The position numbers and the translations under genes are program-made. Below the pieces are notes generated by a model, which was not told the DNA's origin, did not search any database, and worked only from the letters and a program-made list of their open reading frames with translations. Shown one piece after another: positions 17,869 to 26,156 of a stretch of DNA of 64,000 nucleotides; the stretch's first letter is position 1; each line of letters starts with the position of its first letter. Source of the stretch: Streptomyces actuosus (GTDB lineage Bacteria > Actinomycetota > Actinomycetes > Streptomycetales > Streptomycetaceae); assembly GCF_016921115.1 (NCBI RefSeq), contig NZ_JAFFZS010000003.1, positions 62,001 to 126,000 on the forward strand. Reading direction: 5' to 3'.

Positions 17869-18156
17869 CTACCTGGCTGTGATCCCGGCTCGCTCGGCCG
17901 CCTTGTTCAGCGACTGCAGGGCGGCGAGGAGGACGCCGATGTCGTCGAGGTAGACCGGATCGGGCAGCAGGTCGACCGGACAGATCGTGTAGGCGATCGC
18001 CGCCCAGAACGCGACCTTGTTCTGGAACGGCACTTCCTCACCGCCCAGCAACCGGAAGCTCTTCCTGAGTCTGAGAACGAGGGTGACGACCACGCCCAGC
18101 ATCGCGATGACGGCCACACAGCCCGCGATGACGGCCAAGTAGAGCCAGTTCTCCAC
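17869..18156 (-). CDS. YkvA/DUF1232-type small membrane protein
   Basis: A 95-residue protein. The chosen start is the GTG at 18156, with AGGAG five bases upstream; an ATG 14 codons earlier has no ribosome site. The N-terminal ~25 residues form a membrane helix (LYLAVIAGCVAVIAMLGVVV). The C-terminal half carries the DUF1232 signature: AFWAAIAYTICPVDLLPDPV followed by LDDIG. The family is widespread, small and membrane associated, with no established role. Upstream and downstream genes are not obviously linked. Confidence 0.85.
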   Translation of the reverse strand: MENWLYLAVIAGCVAVIAMLGVVVTLVLRLRKSFRLLGGEEVPFQNKVAFWAAIAYTICPVDLLPDPVYLDDIGVLLAALQSLNKAAERAGITAR

Positions 18157-18288
18157 GAAATCTCCTGTGTCCCCATGGTTCGATCGCCGTGTCACCACGG
18201 TAGCGGGCGGCGTCCGGGTGTCGGCGAGGCCGGTCGCCGCCGTCGAGAAGGGGGAGGAGGGCGGCGACAGCGGGCGGCGGAGGCCGTC

Positions 18289-18963
18289 TCAGTCACGCCG
18301 CCTCGGACGGACGGCCACCGCCAGCGCCACGACGAGAGCCCCCAGCAGCCACCCGCCCACCACGTCCGACAGCCAGTGCACGCCCAGCCACACCCGGGTC
18401 GCACCGACACCCACGACCGAGACGACGGCGACTGCCGCCGCCGTACGGCGCACGCGGCGGCCCGCCCCGTACCGGTGCACCAGCCACAGCAGCAGCCCGC
18501 AGACGACCGTCGCCGTCATGGCGTGGCCGGACGGGTAGGCCGCGTAGTGCGCGGAGTCGACGGGGTCCGGCCAGACCGGTCGGGGCCGTCCCACCGCGGC
18601 CTTGACTCCCTGTTCGGCCAGGACCGCCAGCGCGCAGGTGCCCACCAGCCACACCGCCGTGAGCCAGGCGGCGTACCGCCGCACCAGCCACACCGCGGCG
18701 AGGGCGGCGAGGAGCCGCATCGTCCAGGGATCCCACACCCAGTCGGTGAGGATGCGGACGGCGTGCGTGAGCCCGGGGGCGTCCGTGGCCCAGCGGTGCG
18801 TGGTGCGGGCGACACGCGCGTCGGTGTCGACGAGCGGACGCCACTCGGTCGCGACCAGTGCCGTCAGCATGCCTGCACAGAGGGCCAGCGCGATTCCCGC
18901 TCTCAGCGCGGCGCGCCGTTCCTCGTCGCGGCGGGGCGGTGGGGCGGCGGGCGGGGTGTGCAT
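18289..18963 (-). CDS. PAP2 family phosphatase
   Basis: A 224-residue integral membrane protein. The three phosphatase motifs are in order: K-x6-RPRP (KAAVGRPRP), PSGH (AAYPSGHAM) and R-x5-HWxSDV (RVWLGVHWLSDVVGG). The His residues of motifs 2 and 3 form the catalytic pair. Five to six helices are visible. The enzymes dephosphorylate lipid phosphates such as phosphatidic acid or undecaprenyl pyrophosphate on the outer face of the membrane. The gene stands alone on the minus strand, and its start at MHTPPAAPP is the only one preceding the first helix. Confidence 0.92.
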   Translation of the reverse strand: MHTPPAAPPPRRDEERRAALRAGIALALCAGMLTALVATEWRPLVDTDARVARTTHRWATDAPGLTHAVRILTDWVWDPWTMRLLAALAAVWLVRRYAAWLTAVWLVGTCALAVLAEQGVKAAVGRPRPVWPDPVDSAHYAAYPSGHAMTATVVCGLLLWLVHRYGAGRRVRRTAAAVAVVSVVGVGATRVWLGVHWLSDVVGGWLLGALVVALAVAVRPRRRD

Positions 18964-19194
18964 GGGGCGATCCTCCCCGACCGGCGGGGGAGGAGGCCGA
19001 CTACCGGCTCCGCCTCCGAGGGTCGGCTCCCACCCGCCGTGTCGGGCCGGCTTCCGTTCGCGGCGCCCGCGGCGTCCCGCAGTCGGGGCTCCGCGGCTCC
19101 GGGGCCCGGCGGCCCCGAAGTCGCGGTGGATCCGCGGTGGCTTCTCGGCGCCTGGCCCTGAGCCGCCGAGGCGGACCGCCGGTGCGGGCCGCTG

Positions 19195-20082
19195 TCAGCC
19201 GGTGGTGGAGAAGTAATGGCCGTCGTCGAGGTCGGCGATCAGGCCGGGCCGGAGGGGTTCCCAGCCCAGCAGCCGCCGGGTGTCCGCGGAGGGCATCGTG
19301 ATGTCGAACGCCATGAACGGGAAGCCCTTGAAGTGGTCGGCGGCCTGCTCGGCCGGGATGCTCACGGCCGGGACATCCAGATGGCGGCCTATCGTCTCGG
19401 CGATCTCCCGCACCGTGACGCCCTCTTCGGCGGCGGCGTACACCTGCGAGCCCGCCGGGGCCTTCTCCAGCGCCAGCCGGAAGAGACGGCCGACGTCCAG
19501 GACGTGACCGGCGGGCCACCGGTTCGACCCGTCGCCGAGGTAGCCCGACACTCCCGTGTCGCGGGCGATCCTGATGAGTGTGGGCACGAAGCCGGCCCGG
19601 TCACGCGTGCTGTGCGTGACCGGAGGGACGCCGACGAGCACGGTCCGCACGTCCGCTTCGGAGTACGCGGCGATCGCGCGCGCCACGGCGGAGCGGGGGT
19701 TGGCGTCGATGGCCGCGTCCCGCCGCGGATCGCCGGTGGGGGTCAGACCCACGCCGATGAAGGCCTTGCCCGTGCCCTTCAGTGCCTCGCCGAAGGTCCG
19801 CACGACGGTCAGGTCGGCAGCCACGGCTTCGGCGAACCTCCCGTCGGCGATGGCCGCGTGGTCGAACGCGAGATGGACGACCGCGTCCGCTTCGGCCGCG
19901 GCCTCGTGCAGGCCGCCGAGGTCGGAGAGGTCGCCGCGGCGCACCTCGGCGCCCAGGGCCTGCACGACGGCGGTCGAGGAGGCGGACCGGGCCAGGCCGA
20001 CGACCTCGTGTCCGGCTCGGATCAGTTCGGGCACGACGGCCGACGCGATGTGGCCGGCGGCGCCGGTGACGAAGACACGCAT
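19195..20082 (-). CDS. NAD(P)-dependent epimerase/dehydratase-type atypical SDR
   Basis: A 295-residue protein with a Rossmann start MRVFVTGAAGHIASAVVPEL (TGxxGxxxS pattern). The start ATG at 20082 has AGGAGG upstream. The usual YxxxK of classical SDRs is not evident, placing it among the atypical extended SDR/NmrA-like group. The C-terminus (LGWEPLRPGLIADLDDG) is typical of extended SDRs annotated as SDR family oxidoreductases in Streptomyces. It is divergently transcribed from a TetR gene across a large perfect inverted repeat, so it is almost certainly controlled by that repressor. The substrate is unknown. Confidence 0.9.
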   Translation of the reverse strand: MRVFVTGAAGHIASAVVPELIRAGHEVVGLARSASSTAVVQALGAEVRRGDLSDLGGLHEAAAEADAVVHLAFDHAAIADGRFAEAVAADLTVVRTFGEALKGTGKAFIGVGLTPTGDPRRDAAIDANPRSAVARAIAAYSEADVRTVLVGVPPVTHSTRDRAGFVPTLIRIARDTGVSGYLGDGSNRWPAGHVLDVGRLFRLALEKAPAGSQVYAAAEEGVTVREIAETIGRHLDVPAVSIPAEQAADHFKGFPFMAFDITMPSADTRRLLGWEPLRPGLIADLDDGHYFSTTG

Positions 20083-20123
20083 GAGGGAGCCTCCTGCTTC
20101 GGGCGCCCCGCAGAGCGGAGCGA

Positions 20124-20181
20124 AGTGATGTGACTTGGTACCGTCACCATAGCCCGAGTGACGGTACCAAGTCACATCACT
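20124..20181. promoter_or_regulatory. Large perfect inverted-repeat operator for the adjacent TetR
   Basis: Two 23-base arms (20124-20146 and 20159-20181) are perfect reverse complements separated by 12 bases. Each arm contains GTGACTTGGTACCGTCA, itself centred on the palindrome GGTACC, so the region probably holds two repressor-dimer sites, one per divergent promoter. The right arm ends 12 bases before the TetR start codon. Confidence 0.85.
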
Positions 20182-20192
20182 ATGCTGTCCGT

Positions 20193-20807
20193 ATGGCCCG
20201 ATGGGAACCGAACGCCAGGGTGCGGCTGGTGCGCGCCGCACTCGACCTGTTCGCCGAGCAGGGGTACGACGCCACCACCGTCAAGGAGATCGCCGACCGA
20301 GCCGGTCTGACCAAGACCACCTTTTTCCGGCACTTCCCCGACAAGCGCGAAGTGCTCTTCGCCGGCCAGGACCTGCACACCCGGCTTCTCGCCGAGGCGA
20401 TCGCCGAAGCGCCCGACCGGGCCACCCCTCTCGAAGCCGTCGGCGCGGCCCTGGACGCGGTGACGGCCGCCTTCACCGAGGACCGCCGGGAGTTCAGCGC
20501 CGCGCTGCGGCCGGTCATCGCCGGGCACAGCGAACTTCAGGAGCGCTCGGCCCTGAAGCGGGCCAAGCTGGCCGAGGCCATGACGGGCGCGCTCCACGAG
20601 CGCGGTGTGCCGGAGCCGGCCGCGAGTCTCGCGGCCGAGATCGGACTCCGCGCCTTCGACCGGGCCTTCGAGCAGTGGGCCGACCCTGCGGGCCGGGAGG
20701 CGCTCACGGATCTCACCCGCCGCGCCTTCGACGAGCTCCGTGCGGCGATGGCCGCCCTCGACCAGGGGCGTCCAGCGCCTCGTGGGGAACGAACGCCGAC
20801 CGCCTGA
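20193..20807 (+). CDS. TetR family repressor of the divergent dehydrogenase
   Basis: A 204-residue regulator starting MARWEPNARVRLVRAA. The DNA-binding domain is canonical (LFAEQGYDATTVKEIADRAG, then TTFFRHFPDKREVLF). No Shine-Dalgarno site is visible between the operator and the ATG, and a TATGCT-like element lies 10 bases upstream, so the mRNA leader is very short. An in-frame ATG at 20130 lies inside the operator and is rejected. The C-terminal domain resembles the MftR/Rv-type group with acyl or small-hydrophobic ligands, but the ligand is unknown. Confidence 0.9.
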   Translation: MARWEPNARVRLVRAALDLFAEQGYDATTVKEIADRAGLTKTTFFRHFPDKREVLFAGQDLHTRLLAEAIAEAPDRATPLEAVGAALDAVTAAFTEDRREFSAALRPVIAGHSELQERSALKRAKLAEAMTGALHERGVPEPAASLAAEIGLRAFDRAFEQWADPAGREALTDLTRRAFDELRAAMAALDQGRPAPRGERTPTA

Positions 20808-21162
20808 GCAGGCGATCACCGGGGCGCTGCACCTCTGGTGGCGTCACGGACCCCGGACCCTGCCCCCGCGGACCCCGTGTTCCCCGGGCCCGCTCCAGCG
20901 GCCGGCAAGGCCCCCGGGCCGGTTCGGGACCCGCTCCGGGCGGTGTCCGTCCGTCGCGGGTGCCGTTCGGTGTCGGCCTCGCGAGGGGGCCGGAGGAGAG
21001 AGAGCTCTGCTCGCCGGTGCGGTGCGGTGCGGTGCGGTGCGGTGCGGTGCGGTGCGGTGCGGCGCGTGGGTGTGCCGGGGTGTCGCGGTGGGAGGGTGCC
21101 GTCCGGCGTGGCTCCGGGGCGCGTCCCGATCCCTCCGGTGGGCTGCCGTCGGGTCCGCGCTC
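20808..21162. other. Intergenic region with a pentanucleotide tandem repeat
   Basis: About 355 bases between the convergent TetR and M56 genes. The only structure is the tandem repeat described separately. No coding frame with normal Streptomyces codon use was found. Confidence 0.5.
21016..21060. repeat. Tandem repeat (GGTGC)x9
   Basis: Nine exact head-to-tail copies of GGTGC, followed by a degenerate GGCGC. Period five, so it would shift reading frame if translated; it lies between convergent genes and is likely to vary in copy number. Confidence 0.95.
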
Positions 21163-22098
21163 CTAGCCGAGGGCCCGCAGCCCCGGCACGAACGTCACCA
21201 GCAGCGGCACCACCGGCACCAACGCGGCCGCCGCCGTCAGACGTAGGCGGTGGGCCGCGGTGAGCCTGGCCGGCGGGGCGAGCAGCCGGTTCACCCGCTG
21301 CGGGACGTGCGCCTGCGGGGTCGGACAGGGGCCGAACACACCCCGGTCCTCGTTGAGTTCGACCAGTGCCAGGGCGGTGGTGAGTCGGCCGAAGCGGCGC
21401 GAGGCCATGTCGTCGGCGGCGAGTTCGACCAGCCGGTGCATCTCGTCGCGGAACGCCGCGAACACCGGCACCTGCGGGAATCCGCCGGCCAGCGCGGAGG
21501 AGCAGTGCAGCAGCCAGTCGTGCCGGGCCCGCGCATGCCCCTGCTCGTGGGCGAGTACGGCCTCCAGCTGCCGCCCCTTGAGCCGGGCGAGCGCGGCGGT
21601 GGTGATGACGAGCCGGGGTGACGTGCCCGGCAGCCACCACGCGTCGGGCCGTTCGCCCTCCAGGACGACCAGTCGTCCCGCACCCGGCTCCTCGCCGGGC
21701 AGCAGCGGTGCGCGCAGCCGGAGTTCGGCCCGGCGTGTCCGCCGCCCGGACCGGGTGCGGAGGACCTCGCGCACGAGCATGGCCGCGCTCCACATCCCGC
21801 CGCAGGCGAGCGCCACGGCGGTGCCCGCCGCCCACGGCCCGTGCGTGCCGAGGGCGTAGGCCTCCACGACCGCGCGCGGCGCCGGGGCGAAGAGATGGCC
21901 GCGTACCGCCTGCCATGCCGCGGCGGCGCTGAGCGTCATGGACAGTGCGCAGCACAGCAGGACGGCCGCGACGACGCACTGCCACATCCACAGGGCGACG
22001 ACCGGTTCGCGGTCCGGCCAGTCGGCGCGGGCGAGCAGCCGGGGAGCCGTGACGGCGGTAAGGGCGCCGAGCAGCAGCAGGACCGCGGGGACCATCAT
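21163..22098 (-). CDS. M56-type (BlaR1/HtpX-like) membrane metalloprotease
   Basis: A 311-residue membrane protein beginning MMVPAVLLLLGALTAV. Three helices precede the catalytic domain (about 2-20, 38-62, 88-110). The zinc motif is AHEQGH at residues 183-188 (HExxH), followed by a downstream ELAADDMA segment as third ligand. A final helix (PVVPLLVTFVPG) closes the protein. In many Streptomyces loci this protein is paired with a BlaI-type repressor that it cleaves; no BlaI gene is present here, which makes it an orphan. Ligand-sensing penicillin-binding domain of BlaR1 is absent. Confidence 0.88.
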   Translation of the reverse strand: MMVPAVLLLLGALTAVTAPRLLARADWPDREPVVALWMWQCVVAAVLLCCALSMTLSAAAAWQAVRGHLFAPAPRAVVEAYALGTHGPWAAGTAVALACGGMWSAAMLVREVLRTRSGRRTRRAELRLRAPLLPGEEPGAGRLVVLEGERPDAWWLPGTSPRLVITTAALARLKGRQLEAVLAHEQGHARARHDWLLHCSSALAGGFPQVPVFAAFRDEMHRLVELAADDMASRRFGRLTTALALVELNEDRGVFGPCPTPQAHVPQRVNRLLAPPARLTAAHRLRLTAAAALVPVVPLLVTFVPGLRALG

Positions 22099-22787
22099 GC
22101 CCAGCACCCTACGAGGGCCGGGCGCCCCGAGATACGGATTGTCACGCCAAGTGACACAGGCCACGACCCGGCGCAGCGGGGGCGGGCCCGCCCGCGTACC
22201 GCCCTCGGCGGCGGCCCGCTGCGCCGTGCCCGGACGGGCACGGCGCTGTGCGGCGCCGGCCGGCGACGGGCTCCCGCCCCGCACGGCCCGAACTCCTCGG
22301 GACCGGTGCGGAGGACGCCGTGCCCGCCCAACCCCTGCTCCGCGGCCTCGGCCCGATCGTCCCGGCGGCCACGCGCTGTTTCCTCGGCTGCGCCCCGGCC
22401 GGCTGCGCCTCCCTCGCCCTCGGCCGCCCGTACCGGGTGCTCGTCACCGCCGCCTCCCGGTACCGGGCCGACCGGCGCTCACCCGGAACCGGGCCGTCCG
22501 GCGCGTGGCCGGCAACCTCGCCGGCGTACTCGCCGTCGCCGCGGTCGTGCCGCTCGCCCACCTGCACCCGGCGGCCCTGGTCCTGCCCTGCCTCGCCTTC
22601 AACCTCGGCGCGGAGGCCCTGATCGGCCGCGACTACTGGCTGGGGACCGTGTGCGTGACCCCGATGGCGCCGCTGATCACCGGGTTCGCCCGGCACCAGG
22701 ACGGCGGCGAACTGAGCACCGAGCCGGGCCGGCTCACCCGGGTCCCGCCCCGTCGGGGGGCGGGCAGTAGTGCTCAGACAGCAGTGC
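22099..22787. other. Gene-poor region upstream of the M56 gene
   Basis: About 690 bases without an intact gene. It holds the promoter side of the M56 gene and the membrane-protein remnant described separately. Near 22770-22800 the element CAGTAGTGCTCAGA and a second AGCAGTGCTCAGA form a short direct repeat. Nothing else was recognised. Confidence 0.45.
22466..22740 (+). pseudogene. Fragment of a FUSC-type membrane protein
   Basis: One plus-strand frame reads RRVAGNLAGVLAVAAVVPLA, two further hydrophobic stretches, then GRDYWLGTVCVTPMAPLITG. This order matches the C-terminal membrane domain of FUSC family proteins (TVxGVLxG...ExLxxRxYxLAxxxxTPxxLL). No start codon or N-terminal FUSC portion is present in this frame, and the frame runs into Arg/Pro-rich non-coding sequence after GFARH. 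A frameshift near 22450 may separate an N-terminal piece. I read it as a decayed gene. Confidence 0.5.
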
Positions 22788-23180
22788 TCAGATCCCCGGA
22801 CGGTGCCGCAGCGGATGGTCCGCCGGGACCTCCACCAGGACGATCCGCGTGCCGTCGGGGTCCGCGATCCACATCTCCACCAGGCCCCACGGTTCCCGCT
22901 GCGGGGGCCGGAGGATCTCCACGCCCCGGTCCACCAGCTCCGCGTGGGCCGCCGCCACGTCCTCGACCTGCAGCCACAGCCGCACGGCCGGGGAGGGCGG
23001 GGCGTCGGAGCGGCCGGAGAGCTCCAGGAAACCGCCGCCGAGGAAGTAGACCGTGCCGCGCTCGGGCCCCGTACCGAACTCCCGGTACACCGCGAGCCCG
23101 AGTCGCCCGCCGTAGAAGGCGCGGGAGCGCTCCGGGTCGGTGGGGCGCAGGAGTGTCCGGCTGCTGAGAACGTGCACCAT
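22788..23180 (-). CDS. VOC (glyoxalase/bleomycin resistance) superfamily protein
   Basis: A 130-residue single-domain protein starting MVHVLSSRTLLRPTDPERSR. It has the two beta-alpha-beta-beta-beta units of the vicinal oxygen chelate fold, with SRAFYGGRLGL after the first strand and EPWGLVEMWIADPDGTRIVL at the end. The terminal Glu of the metal site is plausible (VEVP). VOC proteins range from glyoxalase I to antibiotic-binding proteins, and nothing here defines the ligand. It is divergent from the following GNAT gene with 72 bases between starts. Confidence 0.88.
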   Translation of the reverse strand: MVHVLSSRTLLRPTDPERSRAFYGGRLGLAVYREFGTGPERGTVYFLGGGFLELSGRSDAPPSPAVRLWLQVEDVAAAHAELVDRGVEILRPPQREPWGLVEMWIADPDGTRIVLVEVPADHPLRHRPGI

Positions 23181-23252
23181 ACATACGGATCCTAGTGGCA
23201 GGGTTACCCTCGTCCCGGTCCGAGCCGCGCCCGAGAGAGGGAGAAGCACCCG

Positions 23253-23786
23253 ATGGAGTCCCCTGCACTGACCTTCCGTGACGCCACCGACGCCGACGTG
23301 GACGGGCTTGTCGCGCTGATCGAGTCGGCCTACCGGGGCGACGCCAGCCGGGCCGGGTGGACCACCGAGGCCGACATACTCGACGGGCAGCGCACCGACC
23401 CGGAGGGTGTCCTGGAGGTCGTCAAGTCACCGGACAGCCGGCTTCTCACGGTCGAGCAGGACGGCGAGGTCGTCGCCTGCTGCCAGCTCGAACACCGCGG
23501 CGCCCACGCCTACTTCGGGATGTTCGCGGTACGGCCGTCCCTCCAGGGCGCCGGGCTCGGCAAGGCGATCATCGCGGAGGCGGAGCGGCAGGCCCGCGCC
23601 GCCTGGGGTGTGACGGAGATGCACATGACCGTGATCTCCCTCCGCGAGGACCTGATCGCCTGGTACGAGCGGCGCGGCTACCGCCGTACGGGCCGGACGA
23701 GTCCCTTCCCGTACGGCGACGAGCGTTTCGGTGTGCCGCTCCGCCCGGACCTTCGCTTCGAACTGCTGGTCAAGCCGCTGGGCTGA
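23253..23786 (+). CDS. GNAT family N-acetyltransferase
   Basis: A 177-residue acetyl-CoA-dependent transferase with GAGAGGGAGAA upstream of the ATG. The acetyl-CoA pyrophosphate loop is VRPSLQGAGLGKAIIAEAE (Q/R-x-x-G-x-G/A). The C-terminal WYERRGYRRTGRTSPFPYGD supplies the usual tyrosine. It may acetylate an amine metabolite or act on a protein. The neighbour on the other side is a convergent GDPD gene, with only 15 bases between the two stops. Confidence 0.9.
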   Translation: MESPALTFRDATDADVDGLVALIESAYRGDASRAGWTTEADILDGQRTDPEGVLEVVKSPDSRLLTVEQDGEVVACCQLEHRGAHAYFGMFAVRPSLQGAGLGKAIIAEAERQARAAWGVTEMHMTVISLREDLIAWYERRGYRRTGRTSPFPYGDERFGVPLRPDLRFELLVKPLG

Positions 23787-23801
23787 CCTCGGCAGCCGCG
23801 C

Positions 23802-24485
23802 TCACGCGGTGAAACGGCCGGTGCGCTTGATGTCCGGGTAGTCCGTGGTCGCGCCGTCGAGCTCCAGGGCGCGGACGAGGCGCAGATGCTGCTGCGTGTT
23901 CACCACCCAGGCGCACACCCGCAGCTCCGCCTTGCGCGCCCGCTCCACCACTTCCAGTGTGAGGCGCTGGATGTCGAGGCAGACGGTCGCGGCGCCCGCC
24001 GCGACCGCGCGGTCGACCACCTCGGGCCCGTAGTGCTCGGCCACCAGCGCCGTGCGCGCTCCCGGCACGAGCCGGGTGATCTCCGCGATCGCCTCGTCGT
24101 GGAACGACAGCACCTCCACCCGGTCGGTCAGGTCCCGCTCCCGCATCACCGCGGCCAGGGTCCGCGCCGCGCGCACGTCCTTGATCTCGGCCTGGAGCGG
24201 TGTTCGCACGGTGTCCAGGACCTCCTCGAAGACGGGGATCCGCTCTCCGTGCCCCGCGTCCAGCGTGCGCAGCTCCTCCAGGGTCTTCTCGGCAATGGGG
24301 CCGCTGCCGTCCGTGGTGCGGTCCACGTCGGTGTCGTGCATGACGACCAGAGCGCCGTCCTTGCTCAGGTGCAGGTCGAGTTCGATGACGTCCAGCCCGC
24401 CCCGCTCGGCGGCGGCGAAGGAGCGCAAGGTGTTCTCGGGCTCGACGCCCATGACTCCGCGGTGACCGATGGTGAGGAAGTTCAA
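23802..24485 (-). CDS. Glycerophosphodiester phosphodiesterase
   Basis: A 227-residue TIM-barrel enzyme without signal peptide. The catalytic and metal motifs are in place: GHRG (residues 8-11), PENT, then ELDLHLSKDGALVVMHDT, where Glu/Asp bind the metal and the second His completes catalysis. A later Glu (LQAEIKD) is the third metal ligand. It hydrolyses glycerophosphodiesters to glycerol-3-phosphate and an alcohol. Length is close to short bacterial GDPDs. It is divergent from the DUF6421 operon. Confidence 0.93.
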   Translation of the reverse strand: MNFLTIGHRGVMGVEPENTLRSFAAAERGGLDVIELDLHLSKDGALVVMHDTDVDRTTDGSGPIAEKTLEELRTLDAGHGERIPVFEEVLDTVRTPLQAEIKDVRAARTLAAVMRERDLTDRVEVLSFHDEAIAEITRLVPGARTALVAEHYGPEVVDRAVAAGAATVCLDIQRLTLEVVERARKAELRVCAWVVNTQQHLRLVRALELDGATTDYPDIKRTGRFTA

Positions 24486-24717
24486 GGTGGCCTCGCTTCC
24501 GTCGACGGCAGTCGGGGCCGCAGCCTAGTCGCCCCTGCCCACGATGCACCCGGACGTGCGCGGGCGCGCGGAAGCATCCCTTCCCGGACCCTCTGACAGG
24601 AAAACCTGCGGTGAAGACCGGGGGTCCACAGGATATTTTCCCGAGACTCCTCTTGCTGGAAGAAACCGCATATGCCTACGGTGTCCTTACGCGAGCTTCT
24701 CCCGTGGAGGATGGGAC

Positions 24718-26115
24718 ATGACGGAAATTCTTGTGCAGGTGGGTTCGGGGGAGCAGGTTCCTCCGGTGAGCAGGGTGGTCGAGAACCCCGCCTGGCCCCG
24801 GCTCAAGGATGCCGTGGAGCGGATCCGGCCCTGGCAGTCGAAGGACGGCTCGATCGACTTCGAGGCCGACAGCGCTCCGGCCCGTGCCGACGTCGAGGCC
24901 GTCCTGCGTCAGGTGATCGAGGCCGTGCAGGAGCTGTCCCCGCTGCTGCCCCACGACGCCGCCTACCACGAGGCCCTGGCCAAGGACCTCCAGCGGTGGT
25001 CCGAGGGCGGTTTCGAGGTGCCCGACTTCCTGGACTCGCTGCTGGCCTTCCAGCCGGCCGCTCACCGCGCGGACGGCCTGCAGCACCTGGTCGTCTTCCC
25101 GATGTACACGCAGAACGGCAACCCCGATCGCAACCTCGAAGCGGTCGTGCTGCGCATGGTCTGGCCCGAGTGGCTGGCCGAGCTGGAGCGCACCCGCTAC
25201 GACAACCCGCTGTTCTGCGGCATCACCTTCGAGGACTTCACCGCCGGCTACGACACCAACTCCGCCGTCCTCTTCCCCGAGACGATCGCGGTCCGCGAGG
25301 CGCCGGAACGCTTCTCCTGGGGCGGCATCTTCTGCGACCGCGAGGCCGCCCGCTTCCGCCGCGTCACCGACGCAGCCGTCGGCATCCTGGGCCTGGAGCT
25401 GCCCGAGGACATCGCCGCGATGGTCCACGACCAGAAGCGCTGCGAGGAGGCCTTCGTCCTGTGGGACATGGTCCACGACCGCACCCACAGCCATGGCGAC
25501 CTGCCCTTCGACCCCTTCATGATCAAGCAGCGCCAGCCGTTCTGGATGTACGGCCTGGAGGAGCTGCGCTGTGACCTCACCGCCTTCAAGGAGGCGGTGA
25601 AGCTGGAGGCCGACGGCGTCCCGCAGGCCCGTGACGTGCAGTACGCCGTGCTGTTCGACCGCATGTTCCGCTTCCCGGTCACCGGCGACCGCGTGCGCAA
25701 CTACGACGGCCTCGGCGGCCAGCTGCTCTTCGCCTACCTGCACAAGCACGACGTGGTGCGCTGGACCGACAACAAGCTGTTCATCGACTGGCAGCGCGCC
25801 CCGCAGGTCACCAACGAGCTGTGCGCCGAGATCGAGAAGCTCTACCGCGACGGCATCGACCGTCCCAAGCTCGTCCACTGGTTCGCCGGCTACGAGCTGG
25901 TCTCCACCTACCTCGCCCCGCACCCCGGCTCCAAGTGGGCCAAGGGTCCCGACGCCCTCGACCTGTCCCTGCCCCCGCGCAAGCTCGTCGATGACGTGCT
26001 TCCGGACGAGTTTCCGCTGAGCATGTTCTATGAGGCCCTGTCCAAGAAGCTGAAGAATGTGATCGCCCGGACGAAGGGCATCACGGCGGACAGCGCCGAG
26101 CAGGTCGCCGCGTGA
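24718..26115 (+). CDS. DUF6421 family protein (first gene of a three-gene operon)
   Basis: A 465-residue protein starting at ATG 24718 (MTEILVQVG) with GGAGG ten bases upstream; an earlier in-frame ATG lies in non-coding sequence. The sequence is globular and mostly helical with no signal peptide or membrane segment. Striking conserved-looking features are VFPMYTQNGNPDRNLEAVVL, a His-rich stretch HDRTHSHGDLPFDPF, and YLHKHDVVRWTDNKLFIDW. The His/Asp cluster could bind a metal, but no known catalytic site is recognised. I associate it with DUF6421. The next gene (SDR) starts at the stop codon or 42 bases later, and the third (threonine aldolase) overlaps the SDR, so the three work together. 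Confidence 0.85.
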   Translation: MTEILVQVGSGEQVPPVSRVVENPAWPRLKDAVERIRPWQSKDGSIDFEADSAPARADVEAVLRQVIEAVQELSPLLPHDAAYHEALAKDLQRWSEGGFEVPDFLDSLLAFQPAAHRADGLQHLVVFPMYTQNGNPDRNLEAVVLRMVWPEWLAELERTRYDNPLFCGITFEDFTAGYDTNSAVLFPETIAVREAPERFSWGGIFCDREAARFRRVTDAAVGILGLELPEDIAAMVHDQKRCEEAFVLWDMVHDRTHSHGDLPFDPFMIKQRQPFWMYGLEELRCDLTAFKEAVKLEADGVPQARDVQYAVLFDRMFRFPVTGDRVRNYDGLGGQLLFAYLHKHDVVRWTDNKLFIDWQRAPQVTNELCAEIEKLYRDGIDRPKLVHWFAGYELVSTYLAPHPGSKWAKGPDALDLSLPPRKLVDDVLPDEFPLSMFYEALSKKLKNVIARTKGITADSAEQVAA

Positions 26116-26156
26116 GCGACCGGCCCAGCGAGAACACTGCTCAGGAGGCGAGGAAC

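Noticed and set aside
21016..21060. GGTGC array as a CRISPR-like element
   Set aside because: There are no spacers, the unit is five bases, and no cas genes are nearby.
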